NCBI GenBank assembly: GCA_037833965.1
Contig: AP031355.1
Location: 28,917,501 to 28,981,500 of the forward strand
Source of the DNA: Marchantia polymorpha subsp. ruderalis
Taxonomy: Eukaryota; Streptophyta; Marchantiopsida; Marchantiales; Marchantiaceae
Direction: 5' to 3'
DNA length: 64,000 bases
Part shown: in pieces, positions 38,036-50,082 of the stretch
Numbering within the stretch: position 1 is the stretch's first letter
Layout of the letters: every line of letters begins with the position of its first letter
The notes under the pieces: generated by a model
Database searches by the model: none
What the model saw: the letters and a program-made list of their open reading frames with translations, nothing else
What the model was told of the DNA's origin: nothing
Program-made: the position numbers and the translations under genes

Positions 38036-39700
38036 TTGATGCCAAGCAAGCCCCAAGCGCTGGGCCATTGAACGAGGCTCTCGCAGCTCTCACCCTCGAG
38101 CTCGAGCTCGACCTGCAGGCCCTCGACATCCATCCGTCACGCCACCGAGCCCGATTCTCCTCCCGGTGGGTCATGACCTCCCTCCTGCTCGCGCTTGACC
38201 CTCCATCGCCAAATTCTCCGTGTCGAATTGCTGCAATTCTCCCAGGTCGGCAGCTTCGTCACTGATTCACGCGCTTTCTGCACGTAAGTCAGCTCCTTCT
38301 CCTGCTCGTGCCTGCAACGATCGAGCGCAAATCGGACCGAGTCGATATACATTGGGGCAGTCTCTTGTCCAGTGCAGTGCAGTCCAGTTCAATCCGGGCT
38401 GCTGGATGCGTCAGACAGTCGGGACCTGGTTGAGAGGGGCACTCAAGCACTTGAGTACTCGAGCACTCCAGGCCTGTAGTGGCCTGGACATGAGAGCAGG
38501 GGAGGGCAGAGCTGAGTGGGGCAAGTGGCAGCTGTGCGCGACATAGCAGGCTCAGGGAGAGGGTTCTGGCGAGGAAAGTATGGAATTGCTGTTGTTGTTT
38601 TTGTTGTTGTTGTCGATGGGGTTTGAGATTATGGTCTGTGTCGCCCAGCTTCCTTGCCTTGCCCGGACAGTGGGCCAGTAGTGCCACCGCCATGGAAGTC
38701 ATGAGCAGCAGCTCATGGGTGCTGCCATGGAGAGAGAGATGCATGGACGAGAACTGTTTCTCTCCTGCTGTTCACAGCTGCAGATTCTAGCGACAATTGC
38801 TTGTTTGGACATCTCCCTCACTCTGGAAGCTCCGTTCCAAATTCCGATACAGTAGGGGATGGAATCGGATTGGATGGCAAAGAGCAGAGTCTGATGGATG
38901 TGGATCTTGTGCAATCAGTCATTGATTGATTGATTGTCACAAAGATTCTTCACATGGAGCTTGCAGCAGCAGCAGCTGATGAAAGGGTCGATGGGAATCT
39001 CAACACATTTTTGGCTGCTTGCTGCCTATTCCTGAATTCTTGGGGAGAGTCGAATGGCAGTGCGCCATTCGCAGCTACGAGCTGCTGCTGCTGCTGCTGA
39101 CCGCCTGTGGGTCAGCTCACTCTGGTGGGTTTAGGTGTGGGCGGGTGGGGTTTATGGAACCAATCCAGTCGTCTTCCAATAGATGCATGATTCGGGCAAC
39201 ACCTCCCCCCGGACACGAGGGAAGTGCCTGAATTTGAGGTGTGAACGACTCGGTCTCGAGGACGTCCGTTCGCCGGACAGATATGAAGCCCCCTCCCCGG
39301 GGACCAAATGTTGCTTCTCATGAGGCAGAGTTGAATTCGATCCATCGATCGGTTCTCTCTCTCTCATCCTTCGGGCTCTCGGCCTTGGACGTGGACGAGA
39401 ACGCTCGAGTACTCCCGTCCATTCATTCGTTAATTTGTTTCGTTTCGTCCCCTTCCATCGAGACCTTCGAGCGCTCATTATGTTCATCAAAGATGCAGAG
39501 TTGCTATTATTCGATCGGCTGTTCATTGTGGCCTTCATCTACTTGGTCCTCTTCTTCTTTGACCTCTAGCCTCTGCTGGGGTTGTGGCGATGGCGGTGGT
39601 GCCCAGCAGCTGCTGCTGAGGCTTCCTCCTCTTCCTCCTCCCATGGGGTAGATACAGAGAGACAGCGAGAAGGGGAGGGAGAGGCAGAAGGAAGAGGACG

Positions 39701-39732
39701 ACTCTCTCTCCCTCCCTCCCTCCCTCCCTTCC
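39701..39732. repeat. CT/CCCT pyrimidine tract in the probable 5' UTR
   Basis: CTCTCTCTCCCTCCCTCC-type tract of about 32 nt, some 330 nt upstream of the start codon at 40063. Pyrimidine tracts of this kind are usual in plant promoters and leaders. Confidence 0.75.
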
Positions 39733-40062
39733 TTCTCCTGTGGGTAGTAGGGACGAGTAGTGGTTGTAATAGAAAGAAGGAAAAAGTTTCTCCATCCGGC
39801 GAAGTCATTTGCTGTTACTCTCGTCGACAGATTCTGCTGATGCTGATGCTGATCCTGCTTCTCGTTGACAGAGTGTTCGTTAGACAGCGAGCCCGAGGTC
39901 CTGCAACGGAGTCTCTGCTCGGTGCCACGGTTGGGGGCCATTTCTGCTGCTGCCATTTCTGAGGGTGCTGCTGCTGCAGGCGGAGGAGAGAAGAAGCATG
40001 TGTCTACAGAAAGTGAATCTCTAGAGGACGAGAGAAATTGGGTCGGAGACGACGAGGAAATC

Positions 40063-41211
40063 ATGGCCCTGAATTTGCTTCTCCAGCAGCAGAGCTGCTC
40101 GCCTCTGGCTCGGAGATGGGCGACTACTTCTGTGGTGACCCGGCGATCGGTGGTGAGCAGCAGGTGCTGGCCGGTGCAGCTCGAGAGGAAAGAGACCGTA
40201 AGAGGAGGAGGAGGAGAATTGAGTGTGAGATGCTCGCACTCGCTCAGAGCCGAGCATGGATTTGATTCAACGAGACGAAGGCTCGGGTCAGCTCGTGGGA
40301 AGAATGGTGGGAGAAGACTCATTCACGCACTAAGGATCGACGCTTCGGAAGTCGTCGAAGAAGACGAGAAAGACCTGAATGGCACTAAATCTGCAGAAGC
40401 GATTCTCCCATCCCCATTAGCCTCCCCGTCACTGTCATCATCAGCATCGCCACTCCAGCTGCCGCAGCCACCACCACCACCACTGCAGCAGCAGCAATTG
40501 CAACCCCAGAGACTGAGACGAGTAGCTCGAGGAGGAGGAGGAGGAATCCAATGGATTCTGGGGCCTCTGGCGCTGCTGATCACAGGGGCCTTCCCGGCAC
40601 TGTGGCTGCCATCGCACACTCTCTTCTCAGGCTCCATCACTGCAGGCCTTCTGGCCTTGGCAGGGCTGGACAGCACATTTCACATGGGAGCCACAGCGTT
40701 TCTTCTCATGGCGGACGCATCTGCACGAGGGAAAGCTCCAGCAGAGAGCTCGAATCAGCAGCAGCAGCAGAGGAGCAGCATTCCTTTGGGCTACAAGGTG
40801 TGGAGCTTCATGGTCAACCTGACGGGGCTGCTGGTGCCGGGGGCGGTCGTGGCCATGGCTATGGAAGGGAAGCTGAGCCCGGGGCTGGAGTGGCTGCCTG
40901 CAGCAGCGCTGCTGGGGCCTTACACGCTGATGCTGCTGGTGCAATGGGTGGCAGAGGCCATGGTCTCGCACTGGCACTCTCCCGTCTGGCCCGTGCTCCC
41001 CATCGTCTACCAAGCTTACAGGCTCCTGCAGCTCACCAGAGGGCTCGAGCTCGGGCCCAGCGCTGCCATCGCTGCCCCCGCTTGGCTCGTGCAGGGCCTG
41101 CTCAAAGGCCTCGTGGCCTGGTGGGTCTTCGTGCTCGGGATGCAGATCATGTGGCTCGTCACTCTCGTCGGCTCCCTCCAGCAGCAGGAGCAATGGACCT
41201 CCGGCCACTGA
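40063..41211 (+). CDS. Predicted plastid multi-pass membrane protein, family not recognised
   Basis: A single-exon gene of 382 residues. I choose the ATG at 40063 (context AATCATGGCC). The open frame continues upstream to about 39865, but from here the protein begins MALNLLLQQQSCSPLARRWA, which is Ser/Arg-rich and acid-poor over about 60 residues like a chloroplast transit peptide. Residues of about 112-160 are a Ser/Pro/Gln/Gly low-complexity linker, and a short Gln run is at 232-236. Hydrophobic segments that could span the membrane lie at roughly 163-182, 188-217, 247-266, 277-296, 308-325 and 335-369, so about five to seven passes. The motif GLDSTFHMGATAFLLMADASAR between the second and third segments looks like a conserved loop. 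Function unknown; I do not recognise a transporter signature. It converges on the PP6 gene. Confidence 0.8.
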   Translation: MALNLLLQQQSCSPLARRWATTSVVTRRSVVSSRCWPVQLERKETVRGGGGELSVRCSHSLRAEHGFDSTRRRLGSARGKNGGRRLIHALRIDASEVVEEDEKDLNGTKSAEAILPSPLASPSLSSSASPLQLPQPPPPPLQQQQLQPQRLRRVARGGGGGIQWILGPLALLITGAFPALWLPSHTLFSGSITAGLLALAGLDSTFHMGATAFLLMADASARGKAPAESSNQQQQQRSSIPLGYKVWSFMVNLTGLLVPGAVVAMAMEGKLSPGLEWLPAAALLGPYTLMLLVQWVAEAMVSHWHSPVWPVLPIVYQAYRLLQLTRGLELGPSAAIAAPAWLVQGLLKGLVAWWVFVLGMQIMWLVTLVGSLQQQEQWTSGH

Positions 41212-41908
41212 AACCATCAAAAAACCATCAAAAACATCGCAATCTCATCCAATTCCATCCCTTCTGATCCTTCCTCCTCCTCCTCCTCCCCTTCCTCTCA
41301 CTCTCACTCTCTTTTTTCTTCCCTTGGGATTTGCTTCGAGCTACAATTGTACAATTGTGCAGGAGGAGGGAGGAGGTAGGAGGGACGATGAAGGAGGAGG
41401 AGGTGGAGAGGGGACTGTGAATTTCATTTTCATACCACACTCTTCCTCTCTCACTGAATCACGGACACGAGAACAAGCGAACATTTGGACCACGATGTCA
41501 CGGGCTGGCCGAAATCAGGAATCTCTTTCTCGTCTGTCTGTCTGTCTGTCTGACCGACCGACTGCCTGTCGTCGATCGAGCAAGCAAGCCAGCCGCCAAG
41601 CATCGTGACAGGGTCACCACAGGGTCACAGGGATCACTGAACGAACATTTGACAGTTGGATCGATTCGTTGCCCGCCTCTTCATCACCTCCCTCCCGGAA
41701 TCCATCCATGCAGCCATCTCTGCAGCTCTTCTCCTTCCGTTGGCCCCGCTTCAGCTTCCAATCGATGAGAGGGAAGGTCTCCTCCCTCTCGTCTCAACAG
41801 GCCTCCATTTCCACTCCTGCAGCGCCCTTCAGTCCCGAGATGCGCTTTTTGTGACCGAACTATTTGTACATACCTCGTTATCATTATTACTATTGTGATT
41901 ATTAAACT

Positions 41909-41914
41909 AATAAA
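41909..41914 (+). promoter_or_regulatory. Candidate polyadenylation signal of the membrane-protein gene
   Basis: AATAAA followed by ATGCAATAACA, in an AT-rich stretch about 700 nt after the stop codon and just before base composition changes. It fits as the transcript end. Confidence 0.4.
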
Positions 41915-44253
41915 ATGCAATAACATGGAGAAAAGAGGACCTTTGTACTGTCAGTGTGTATGAGATTGATTGCCTGTCGAGTGCTCTGGCGCTGTTGGAT
42001 CACCTTACTGTACTCGAGTTCTGGTGTCGAGTACTGAGAGGCCTTGTCCGACCGCTTCGCATTCTGAGCGGCCCACCTCTCGTCTGCCCAATGGCGGTCG
42101 GTCATGCATCAGTGCTCGCTCTTATCTTGTTTCTCATTCTGATGCTGGCCTTTTGTCGATCTGATTCCAGAGCAAAAAGGCATCGTTCAGGGCGGATATG
42201 GTAGTCGGCTTTTGTGCCTTTTGTGGTGTGGTCGCTTCAAATGTTTGCAACCGAAAGACGAGCCAGAGCATGTCGCATTCTCGCAGAGCGAGTTCAGGCC
42301 AAAAAGGCAGAACAGGCGCTTTTCGACGACTTGCTGAGAAAGGCATGTGTTGTTGCGTACATGACTGAAGAAATGTGACGAGCCTCGACTGAGCTCTCTG
42401 TAAAGGTGCAACGATAAATTGAGTCATCTGTTCAAGTTATTGTTACATTGTGGGTTTCCAGCTCTACTATAGAGCGACAATGGGAGGAGCACGAGCATTG
42501 CAGTCGAAGCATCTCATAGCAAGCAAGCACCGGTACATAATCGTCAGAGGAGTCCTCGCTGGAGACATCCGTTTCTTCCATCCGTAGCTCCTCACTTGAC
42601 AATAACTTACCAGATCCAGAACATGACTTTTGACAGTCCCTTCATGGATCTGAGACGAAGACACTGTACACTTCGTAGACGACACTACAGGATGCGGATG
42701 TTGTGTAAGTCAAGTGGTCTCGGTATGCTGTATTATCGATGGAGAGTGTTGTATGCAGGGTTGTCCCAGAGGGCAGTCTTCGCGACACTCCATCCAATAT
42801 GTCGTAATGATTACTTAGGGTTGAGATAGAAACGCTCTTGCAAAGTGTAAAGGCCAAACATTATCGAAACGAACGCTGTTGCAGAGTAAAAAGAAGGCAG
42901 AAATCTAATCACTACTGCCGCACCATGGCCATATCGTGTCCTACTCTTTCGGTCTGCCTGAGAAAAACTGGGAACTGAGCGTGCTAGGCGAGTACCTGAC
43001 GACCTGCTGAAACATCTAGGTTTTATTCATTTTGCTTTTATTAGCAGAGGTAGTGACCGCTTCAGATGAACTCCGGACGAAGTTAAAATGATCTCATGAA
43101 GGAAAATGGATTCGCAGTGTGTCGTCTTTCGTCACACGGAACCATGCGTGCGACGTTTTGTACGTGGCGTCAAACCACCTTGTGACAATTGACTATAACA
43201 ATGGTCCAGGAAAGTGCTAAGTGCGGGGTCAAATTTCCCGTGCTTGGCTCATATTTCGATGCTGGTTCTCCTACAAAATGCAAGATGTTTTGAAAATTCA
43301 TTTTCTTCAGCCGTTACTACGGTCCCCTGTGTATGACAGCCTCTACTCATCAAACTCGGAGGAACCTCCGATACACGCATCACATTACAACTATCAAAAA
43401 GAAAAAAATCAATATAAAACAATCCAGCATGTTGGAACTTAATCGCAGTAAATTGCATTTTTTGTTGCTGAAAGTAACTCCTTAAGGACGGGCCCTTGAT
43501 GCTTCAATCTACTATTATTCTACGAACGACAGAATATAACTAAACAAGAGAGCTGTATTACATTGTCTGAAATACTACTTTTATCACCCTACACACGCAA
43601 TAACGATACGTGGCACATGTTACTAGGACTCGCAGAAGTGACAGTAACCCATGGACGTGAACTGGTCCCAGGTAGCCACTAATATCCACCGCTTTCCATG
43701 CCTTCCGATCTTCGGAACATCACTACAAAGTTTCAATTATGGCTTCACATTGATATGACGAACAGACCCTTGCAACGGGCTGATTTCGCATATTCATACG
43801 GCTGTGCCAGACGAAACTGTTGATTAACAAACAGCACCGACTCGAAAAATAAACGAGAGAGATCAGAAGACCTTTGCCATTTGTACAAAACCAAAAAAAC
43901 CGACGGACTTCAGATGAAACTGAGCGATAAATTTCTTTTCATTCAGACATCACCTGCACCACAGAAACACACGATCTACGTGTAGTTGAACTCAAAAGAT
44001 GAGAGCCAACTCTGGTAACAGTGGCGAAGGCAATGGACATACAACGACGCGAGACAAACCAATTCTTCTATTACCAACCTAAAATTTCCTTTAAACAGAA
44101 TATTATGAGAAAAGATCAGATCAACTGAGAACTATGGGATTTTGAGTTACCTGTTACAAGACAAAGATTACACCTTTCTAATTTCACCACTACACTGCTG
44201 CTAATCAACACGTGTTCAGTTTGCATTCGAAGCAAACTTCTAGAGTAACAATT
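41915..44253. other. Spacer between convergent genes
   Basis: This holds the 3' flank of the membrane-protein gene on the left and the 3' UTR of the minus-strand PP6 gene on the right. Short ORFs on both strands (for example 42134-42427 -) show no recognisable motif. I see nothing else to annotate. Confidence 0.5.
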
Positions 44254-47200
44254 CTAGAGAAAGTACGGAACTCCAGCTCTAGGGGCCATCATGGCATTAT
44301 TCTCTTCTGTTTCGGTGAAAAATTTCACTTCTCTCTCCTGCAGCAAGACAACAGCAAGACAAACCTTTAAGAGTCAATAGAGGAAGATGGAACAAAACCG
44401 AGTAGACTGCATTTTGACCTGCACTTAAAAGCACTACACGCGGGCATGGAAAGTGCACTCGAATGGTCAATCACCATACGTACCATGTTCTCATTGAAGC
44501 TTAATATTGATGCCACGTTCCCACATCTGTAGCAATAATTTGGTGCAGACCAAACCTGCAAAACGAATTTCACATCTCAACGAGAGTCGACACAAAACCG
44601 ACACCACTTGATCGTCATGGACAACATCAGCCGACGAGGAATAAACATTGGTGAAAGCGAAAGTAAAACTTACAGTAACAAGGCCCTTGTCGGGGAACAT
44701 GTATTTTAAACCCTCCTGAACAAGCTGATGAGCTCGACAGACGAGCTCCAAACCGTTGATATGGTTAAACTTCACAATACGATACAAACATCGTCACAAT
44801 AAGCGTTCAAACAATGCCAACTTTAGAACAGGTCAAGTAAGTGCAACGAGGCTGAACTTAAATGGTGAACTCAATTGACTCGGCCATGAATGAGTCCTCA
44901 AGCAAAATAGCAGCTGCAACTATCAGGAGGAGCTTCTATGCAAGGATAGATCGTACTTTCGTAAAATAGCCGCTGACGGCCACTAATGATTGATGTGGCA
45001 GACCAGAGACCTAATCTGCTCAGTAATCAATCACCTTCACTGAAACGGCCTACTTTTGAAAACCGGGCTTCGAATCGAAACCGTACAAAACCTTCAGCCT
45101 CTTATGACAGATCATGGAAATTTGTCTTGCCACTATATAGGAAGCCAAATAAGCACCGTAGTGCACATTCGTCCGGCACTGAAACACCGAAAGTGTGACA
45201 GTGCAAGAAGCCGGCTGACGAAACGACATGACACTTCCATCTTCTCAAGGTCAATAGCCTACTAGAATAACCCAGAATGTGAAAGGCTTTGATTTCATTC
45301 TAATGTTGTAAAACAGAAGAAAGAAGAAGGCAGACTGGTAAAGGTGGCCAAATTTCTCGACAGTGCAGGGATTTCGAAATTTCCTCTGAAGGTAGGAAAG
45401 TCGAATACCTTGCATTGTTCAGAAAGATGCGTTGAAACCGTCATGAGGTAGAACCAAATGGCATGATCTTTTCGTAACTTGAGTTGCGATAATTATCTTG
45501 TTTCTTGAACAGCCCTTTTTGCAGCTTGAGAATAGACGTCTTGTCAATAACTGTAAGCCTTGATGATGCCCTGGTGGCGCTGGAATGAACAAGGGCAGGA
45601 GATTTATCCTCGTTGTGTGATCTAAATGTTCCCAAGTCTGCAATTTCGAAGCTCAGATCCTAAACTACACTTGACCAAGGGATTAGTTCCCATGGGTCTC
45701 ATCAGATGGGAGCACGCTGTGGCTGTATGTGTCTTACCTCAGATGTAACTCGTGCTCCAAATAGCCAACCGGCACCGCGCGGACTGACTGCCCAAGTCTC
45801 AATATCTTCAGGATCACTCCACATCAAATCACAGAAGGGGCCTTCGTGCGGGATCTCGCACTGTCTTTCTATCACTCTAATCTGTAGTAACCAAAGATGA
45901 GCGTTGTTAGCACCAAAACGAGGCTCATTTTGAAACGCAAGACAAACGTCGACGTGTTCGCGGGAAGATTAATGTCTTACCTGGTCTACAGTGCGAATAT
46001 CTGGAGATAGACCTCCGTGCACACAAAGAACCTGAAAAACCTCTCAATAATCAGGAACAACTCCAGCATGTGGAAGACCATGAACAATGTAGTCATTCTT
46101 CTTTATCCCAGCTAGTTGCACATACACCTATTATCGTTGCACCTTTTCAGAACGCACCATGAGACTTTCTACTTTGAACGCCGTAATTCTTCCAAAAGCA
46201 TGTAGACCGCAACGTACAACTCGCCGAGCCGGGTTAAGAGCATCCAAACTTCAAGGCCCGGCAATAATCACATTTATGAAAGAGCATGTTCAGTACTGGC
46301 CCTTGACAGCTGTGTCGCAGGCTCTACAAAGAGATGCTTCTCACCTTTCCATCAATAATGGCTGATAGTGTCAAATAATCAAAAACGTCGGTGCAATAAC
46401 GCCAAGCATTTGGATTTCCGTACTTCCGTTGGCATTCATCATAAAATCCGTACACCTGCGGGATGGACATACTCCGTTACTACTCACAGCAACTCATACC
46501 TGCACTTTTGCCCACCATGACATGCTAACTTGCTAAATAATTTTTTTATAGACAAGTACCCCTGTAGAAAAACACAAGTGCAAAAACAACTGTTCGCGAC
46601 GAGATCTCCGCATCAACCCGATCAATTTCGACGAAAGTTGGCAGGATGAAAAGCATGTTTCGAACCTGAGTAATTTGCCTGCTTTCGTGGTTTCCTCTCA
46701 GCAAGGTCATGTGGGCTGGGTATCTGAAATCAACCGTCAATTTGATGCCCAGCTTATTAAGATGATGCGACCCAGGCTTCAGTACAGCGAGAAAAGAGAC
46801 CTGAATGCGCAAATTCTTCTAATAAGTAACCTACGCTCTCTAGTGAGACAGAGTACAAAGCAGACGCGTTCACACTGCAGGGAAGCCAAACTGAACAAAT
46901 TCGACCAGATAACAAGAAAGAGAAAAAGGATTCACCTCGCTTTCAGCAGCAGTAATATTGTGAAAACTTCAAGACTATTGTATCCACGATCCACAAAATC
47001 CCCCTGATAAAATTCCCAGTCTCAAGTTAGTCTGAAGCACAGGTCGCAAGCCAGAAGGAATCCCCAGCAACTTTCTAGCTGCACGAAAGCCTAAACTACG
47101 GTACATACAGTGTGAATTCAGCCTCACAAGCCAAATTCGCAAGAAGTGCAAAATGGCAATCGAGTAAGTGCATAAACGGCAACTGACGGAAACGGATATA

Positions 47201-47696
47201 ATATATCAGCTACACACACTCGCAACAGCGAAATCAAAACACGAAAAGTGGCTACAAAGAAACAACTTCTACACTTCAAAAGTAGGGTTTGCATCGAAAG
47301 CGATGAAACAACAGACGCATACCATAAAAATGTAATTCGTGTTGGGTACATGGCCGCCAGTTTGGAAAAGCTTCATCAAGTCGTGAAATTGCCCATGAAT
47401 ATCTCCGCAAACAGTCACGGGACTGTTCACAGGTTGTACGTTGGACTCTTCTACTAGAATCTCTTTCACCTAAGATGACAACCGAGGCAAAATCACAAGA
47501 GAGACTCATCACCGAACTGTCTAGGGTTGCAGCCAAAAAATCAAATAACGATGCCCGAGAATGGAACGACATTGGAACAAGAAGACGCGGGAGGCGAGAG
47601 AAAATCGAAACCCACATATTCACAAAGCATCTTGAGCTCATCCTCAGACAAGTGATGGCCACCCTTAACATTCTCGATCCACTGGTCCAAGTCCAT
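44254..47696 (-). CDS. FyPP: Serine/threonine protein phosphatase PP6 catalytic subunit (FyPP type)
   Basis: A metal-dependent PPP-family phosphatase. In Arabidopsis the FyPP/PP6 catalytic subunit acts with SAL and PP2A-A subunits on PIN carriers, phytochrome and ABI5. Minus-strand exons: 47696-47616, 47469-47323, 47003-46936, 46723-46666, 46455-46345, 46031-45981, 45881-45738, 44769-44674, 44555-44484, 44337-44254. They sum to 912 nt, giving 303 residues, exactly the plant FyPP length, with all junctions GT-AG and in phase. Start [11 protein letters not shown]. Metal and phosphate motifs are all present: GDIHG (residues 49-53), GDFVDRG (77-83), RGNHE (108-112), then [21 protein letters not shown] and [11 protein letters not shown]. 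The C-terminus GVPYFL keeps the Tyr-Phe-Leu tail that is carboxymethylated in PP2A-like enzymes. PP6 is preferred over PP2A or PP4 because of the FyPP-like start, [17 protein letters not shown] and the GVPYFL tail. Confidence 0.95.
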
Positions 47697-48430
47697 CCTC
47701 GGAACCTCCTCTCCTCATGCACACGCGTACGTCCCAAACGGCCCACACCACTTGCTCTTGCGCAAACCGCAGCTGCCGCGCTCCCTCTTTCTACCTCTCC
47801 CGACTGCACCCTATCTTCCTCGCTCGCAGATGCGGGCCACGCAGGGACACCGCCCGCTCCTTGCACCTCGTCGCCCTCGGCTTCAAAATCGACGATCAAA
47901 GCTAGATCTAATCTCTTCTTCCCCAGAGCAAAAATTCGGGCTCCCCGGCAGCTGCTGCAGCTTCTCGCGCGGTGGGCGAGGATTGGATGAATGCGAGGCC
48001 TCCACTATTCGCCGCTTTTTTTTCCCCAATATCTAAAAGCTCGCGCTTCCGCTCACCAATCGACGACACCTTTTCTCGCTCCCTCCCTCTCTCGCTACCT
48101 CTCTCTCTCTCTCTTGCACACACTCGATCGACAGCGTCGAGCCCAGCCTCGAAAGAACGACCGAACGAACGAAAGGAAAGGAAGAGGGAGCGAGAGAGCG
48201 CTCTCAAGCAACGAAGCAAACGAAGGGAACGATCGAAAGCGCTGGCCAGCGCATGGATCACAGCCCCTGCTCTCGTCTTCCTACAGGACCTACTGTCCTC
48301 GACAGTACACGGTACAGTACAGTATCACCGCAGTTCCGTCATCCACCACGTTGACCGTCTACCACGTACATGCATAGAGCCTCGATGTAGCGGTCGCAGT
48401 TGTTTTTTTTTCCCGACTTATTTTAGATAG
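47697..48430 (-). promoter_or_regulatory. Probable 5' UTR and promoter of the PP6 gene
   Basis: The sequence upstream of the PP6 start (to the right on the plus strand) is more GC-rich than what follows. It has a CT-rich tract at about 48080-48120, read as GA-rich on the PP6 coding strand. ORFs seen here on both strands (47475-47990 +, 47276-47899 -) run over PP6 exons or repeats and have no domain. No clear TATA box was found. Confidence 0.45.
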
Positions 48431-49363
48431 ATTATGTCATCTAGATGTCATATATCCTCGTACGGCTAAATAGGCGGTGGAGGGGGGCAGAGAATTGCAA
48501 AAAAGGATGGGACGATCCTATTAAGCCGTACAAGGATTATACTACGAGTAGCTAGGGACTAGTATGATCTATTTATTAGAAGTATGTCGTTTTGTTATAA
48601 TTTGCTCGGCTTTGACGTGATTAAACCGATGCGACGAATGTTGGAGATAGTTTTTCGGTTGGAGATAAAGTGATTTGTTATTAAAAAAAACTTGTTCTTC
48701 GCTTTTTTTGGCAGGCGGTTGAGGTTTTATCTGGACATGTGAGGGCCTTTTCTTTGTCCCTTTATCGATTTAGTTTAATAGTACACTATTTTATTCCATG
48801 CGCCTCCGATCTATGCCTATCATTCAATTTATAACATTACGTATACCTTCCGCATCGTGCAGTTAGCTTTCATCTGAGGGATGTTGTATCTTGTACTTAT
48901 ACCAGATAAGTTGTGCACTTTCACGGTTCGTTAATAGGACCCCCGGACCGCTTCAAGACGAGGTGGAAATATTTTCACATCCATAGCTAGAGACGCTCTA
49001 GATGACGTACCGTGGTTTCTCCTTCTACGAAGTTGGTGTCCTTCGTATATTCGGGGAAGGAGTTTTGGCGACCAAGAGATATCTGACCCTTTTCACATTC
49101 ATGGCCGGACATTTGTTGTCTCTGCATGAACAGTTGGCTCACTCTTCAGATTATCCGAGGATCAAGTGCAGAAGATTTATAAACTACAGAATAAAGCAGG
49201 GGAGTAGAGGGGTATAGTATGAAAATGAGCTACATGTAGTGGTGGTAATACGATAGTAATAGGACGACGACAACTATCGATAGAGTGGTATCATACAGAT
49301 ATTATATCTTAGATGTGGCGACACGTAAGTTTGGACACAACCAACCAAACTTGAGAACAGACG

Positions 49364-49414
49364 AATTTGAGTGGAAAAGATCGTCTCTCTGGAGACATCT
49401 TTTCCACTCAGATT
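49364..49414. repeat. Near-perfect hairpin
   Basis: Left arm 49369-49387 (GAGTGGAAAAGATCGTCTC) and right arm 49392-49409 are reverse complements except for one missing base. The loop is TCTG. The stem can be extended by about five weaker pairs (including one G-T) to 49364 and 49414. Confidence 0.85.
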
Positions 49415-49958
49415 TTAAAATTTATACTGTTTCTTTTCACACGTTCTTTAAAAGTATCAGTCAACTGTCGTAAAATATTTCTGTAATTTACACGTGATGA
49501 GCTCAGTAGCTAATTCTCTAGCACAGAATACAGACAGTATCCAATATCTGAAAAGAGACGTAATTCTCATCTCCTGTTCGAGTTATTAACACCAACTTGA
49601 CGAATTATTTCCATTCTATCAATTTTTATATGCTATGAAGTTTTTCATTGCTCAACAAGACGAAGCTCGTGACTGTTTCTCGACTTGACCACGAAATGCT
49701 AACTTGTCCGAAAATATAACGGGAAGCATGTGTGCTAAGAAATGAAAACAACTTGTGTGGAACTCGCAATGAGCAATAATGACTTTCAAGCGCAGTCAAG
49801 CGTATGAGCAGCATGGAATCCCAATTTCTTGGAGGTCAGGCTATCATTATCATTAACTTAATTTAGGATCCGTAAGAATGTTGAATGCTATGTAAAAGAG
49901 CTGATTCTTTTTTCTCCACCGACCTAACGACAAATCACGGGATCGCTTGCTCTTAGGT

Positions 49959-50082
49959 TAATGAAGCGAGGGAGTAAAAGCAAATAGAAAACTAATAGCT
50001 GATCAAACAAGGTGTCATGATAATGAAACGAGGGAGTAAAAGCAAATAGAAAACTAGTAGCTGATGAAACAAGGTGTCATGA
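49959..50082. repeat. 62-bp tandem duplication
   Basis: Units 49959-50020 and 50021-50082 share GAGGGAGTAAAAGCAAATAG and CAAGGTGTCATGAT. They differ at about three positions, so the duplication is recent. Confidence 0.88.

Larger units (their letters stand above)
36101..40062. other. Spacer and probable 5' region of the membrane-protein gene
   Basis: GC content rises again from about 36.2 kb. A 117-codon stretch from the ATG at 37302 to a stop at 37655 on the plus strand looks mildly protein-like, but it has no domain I know and no supporting splice context. Simple repeats include GAGCC at 38010-38035, GCT at 39080-39099 and CCCT at 39701-39732. The part from about 39.2 kb is probably promoter and 5' UTR of the gene starting at 40063. 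Confidence 0.4.

Noticed and set aside
40551-41267. 238-codon plus-strand frame overlapping the membrane-protein gene
   Set aside because: It is a shifted frame of the hydrophobic coding sequence (Ala/Gly/Arg/His-rich), without a transit peptide or membrane pattern.
47276-47899. 207-codon minus-strand frame over the PP6 5' region
   Set aside because: It overlaps PP6 exons 1 and 2 and the intron in a different frame and has no domain; the PP6 exon chain explains the region.
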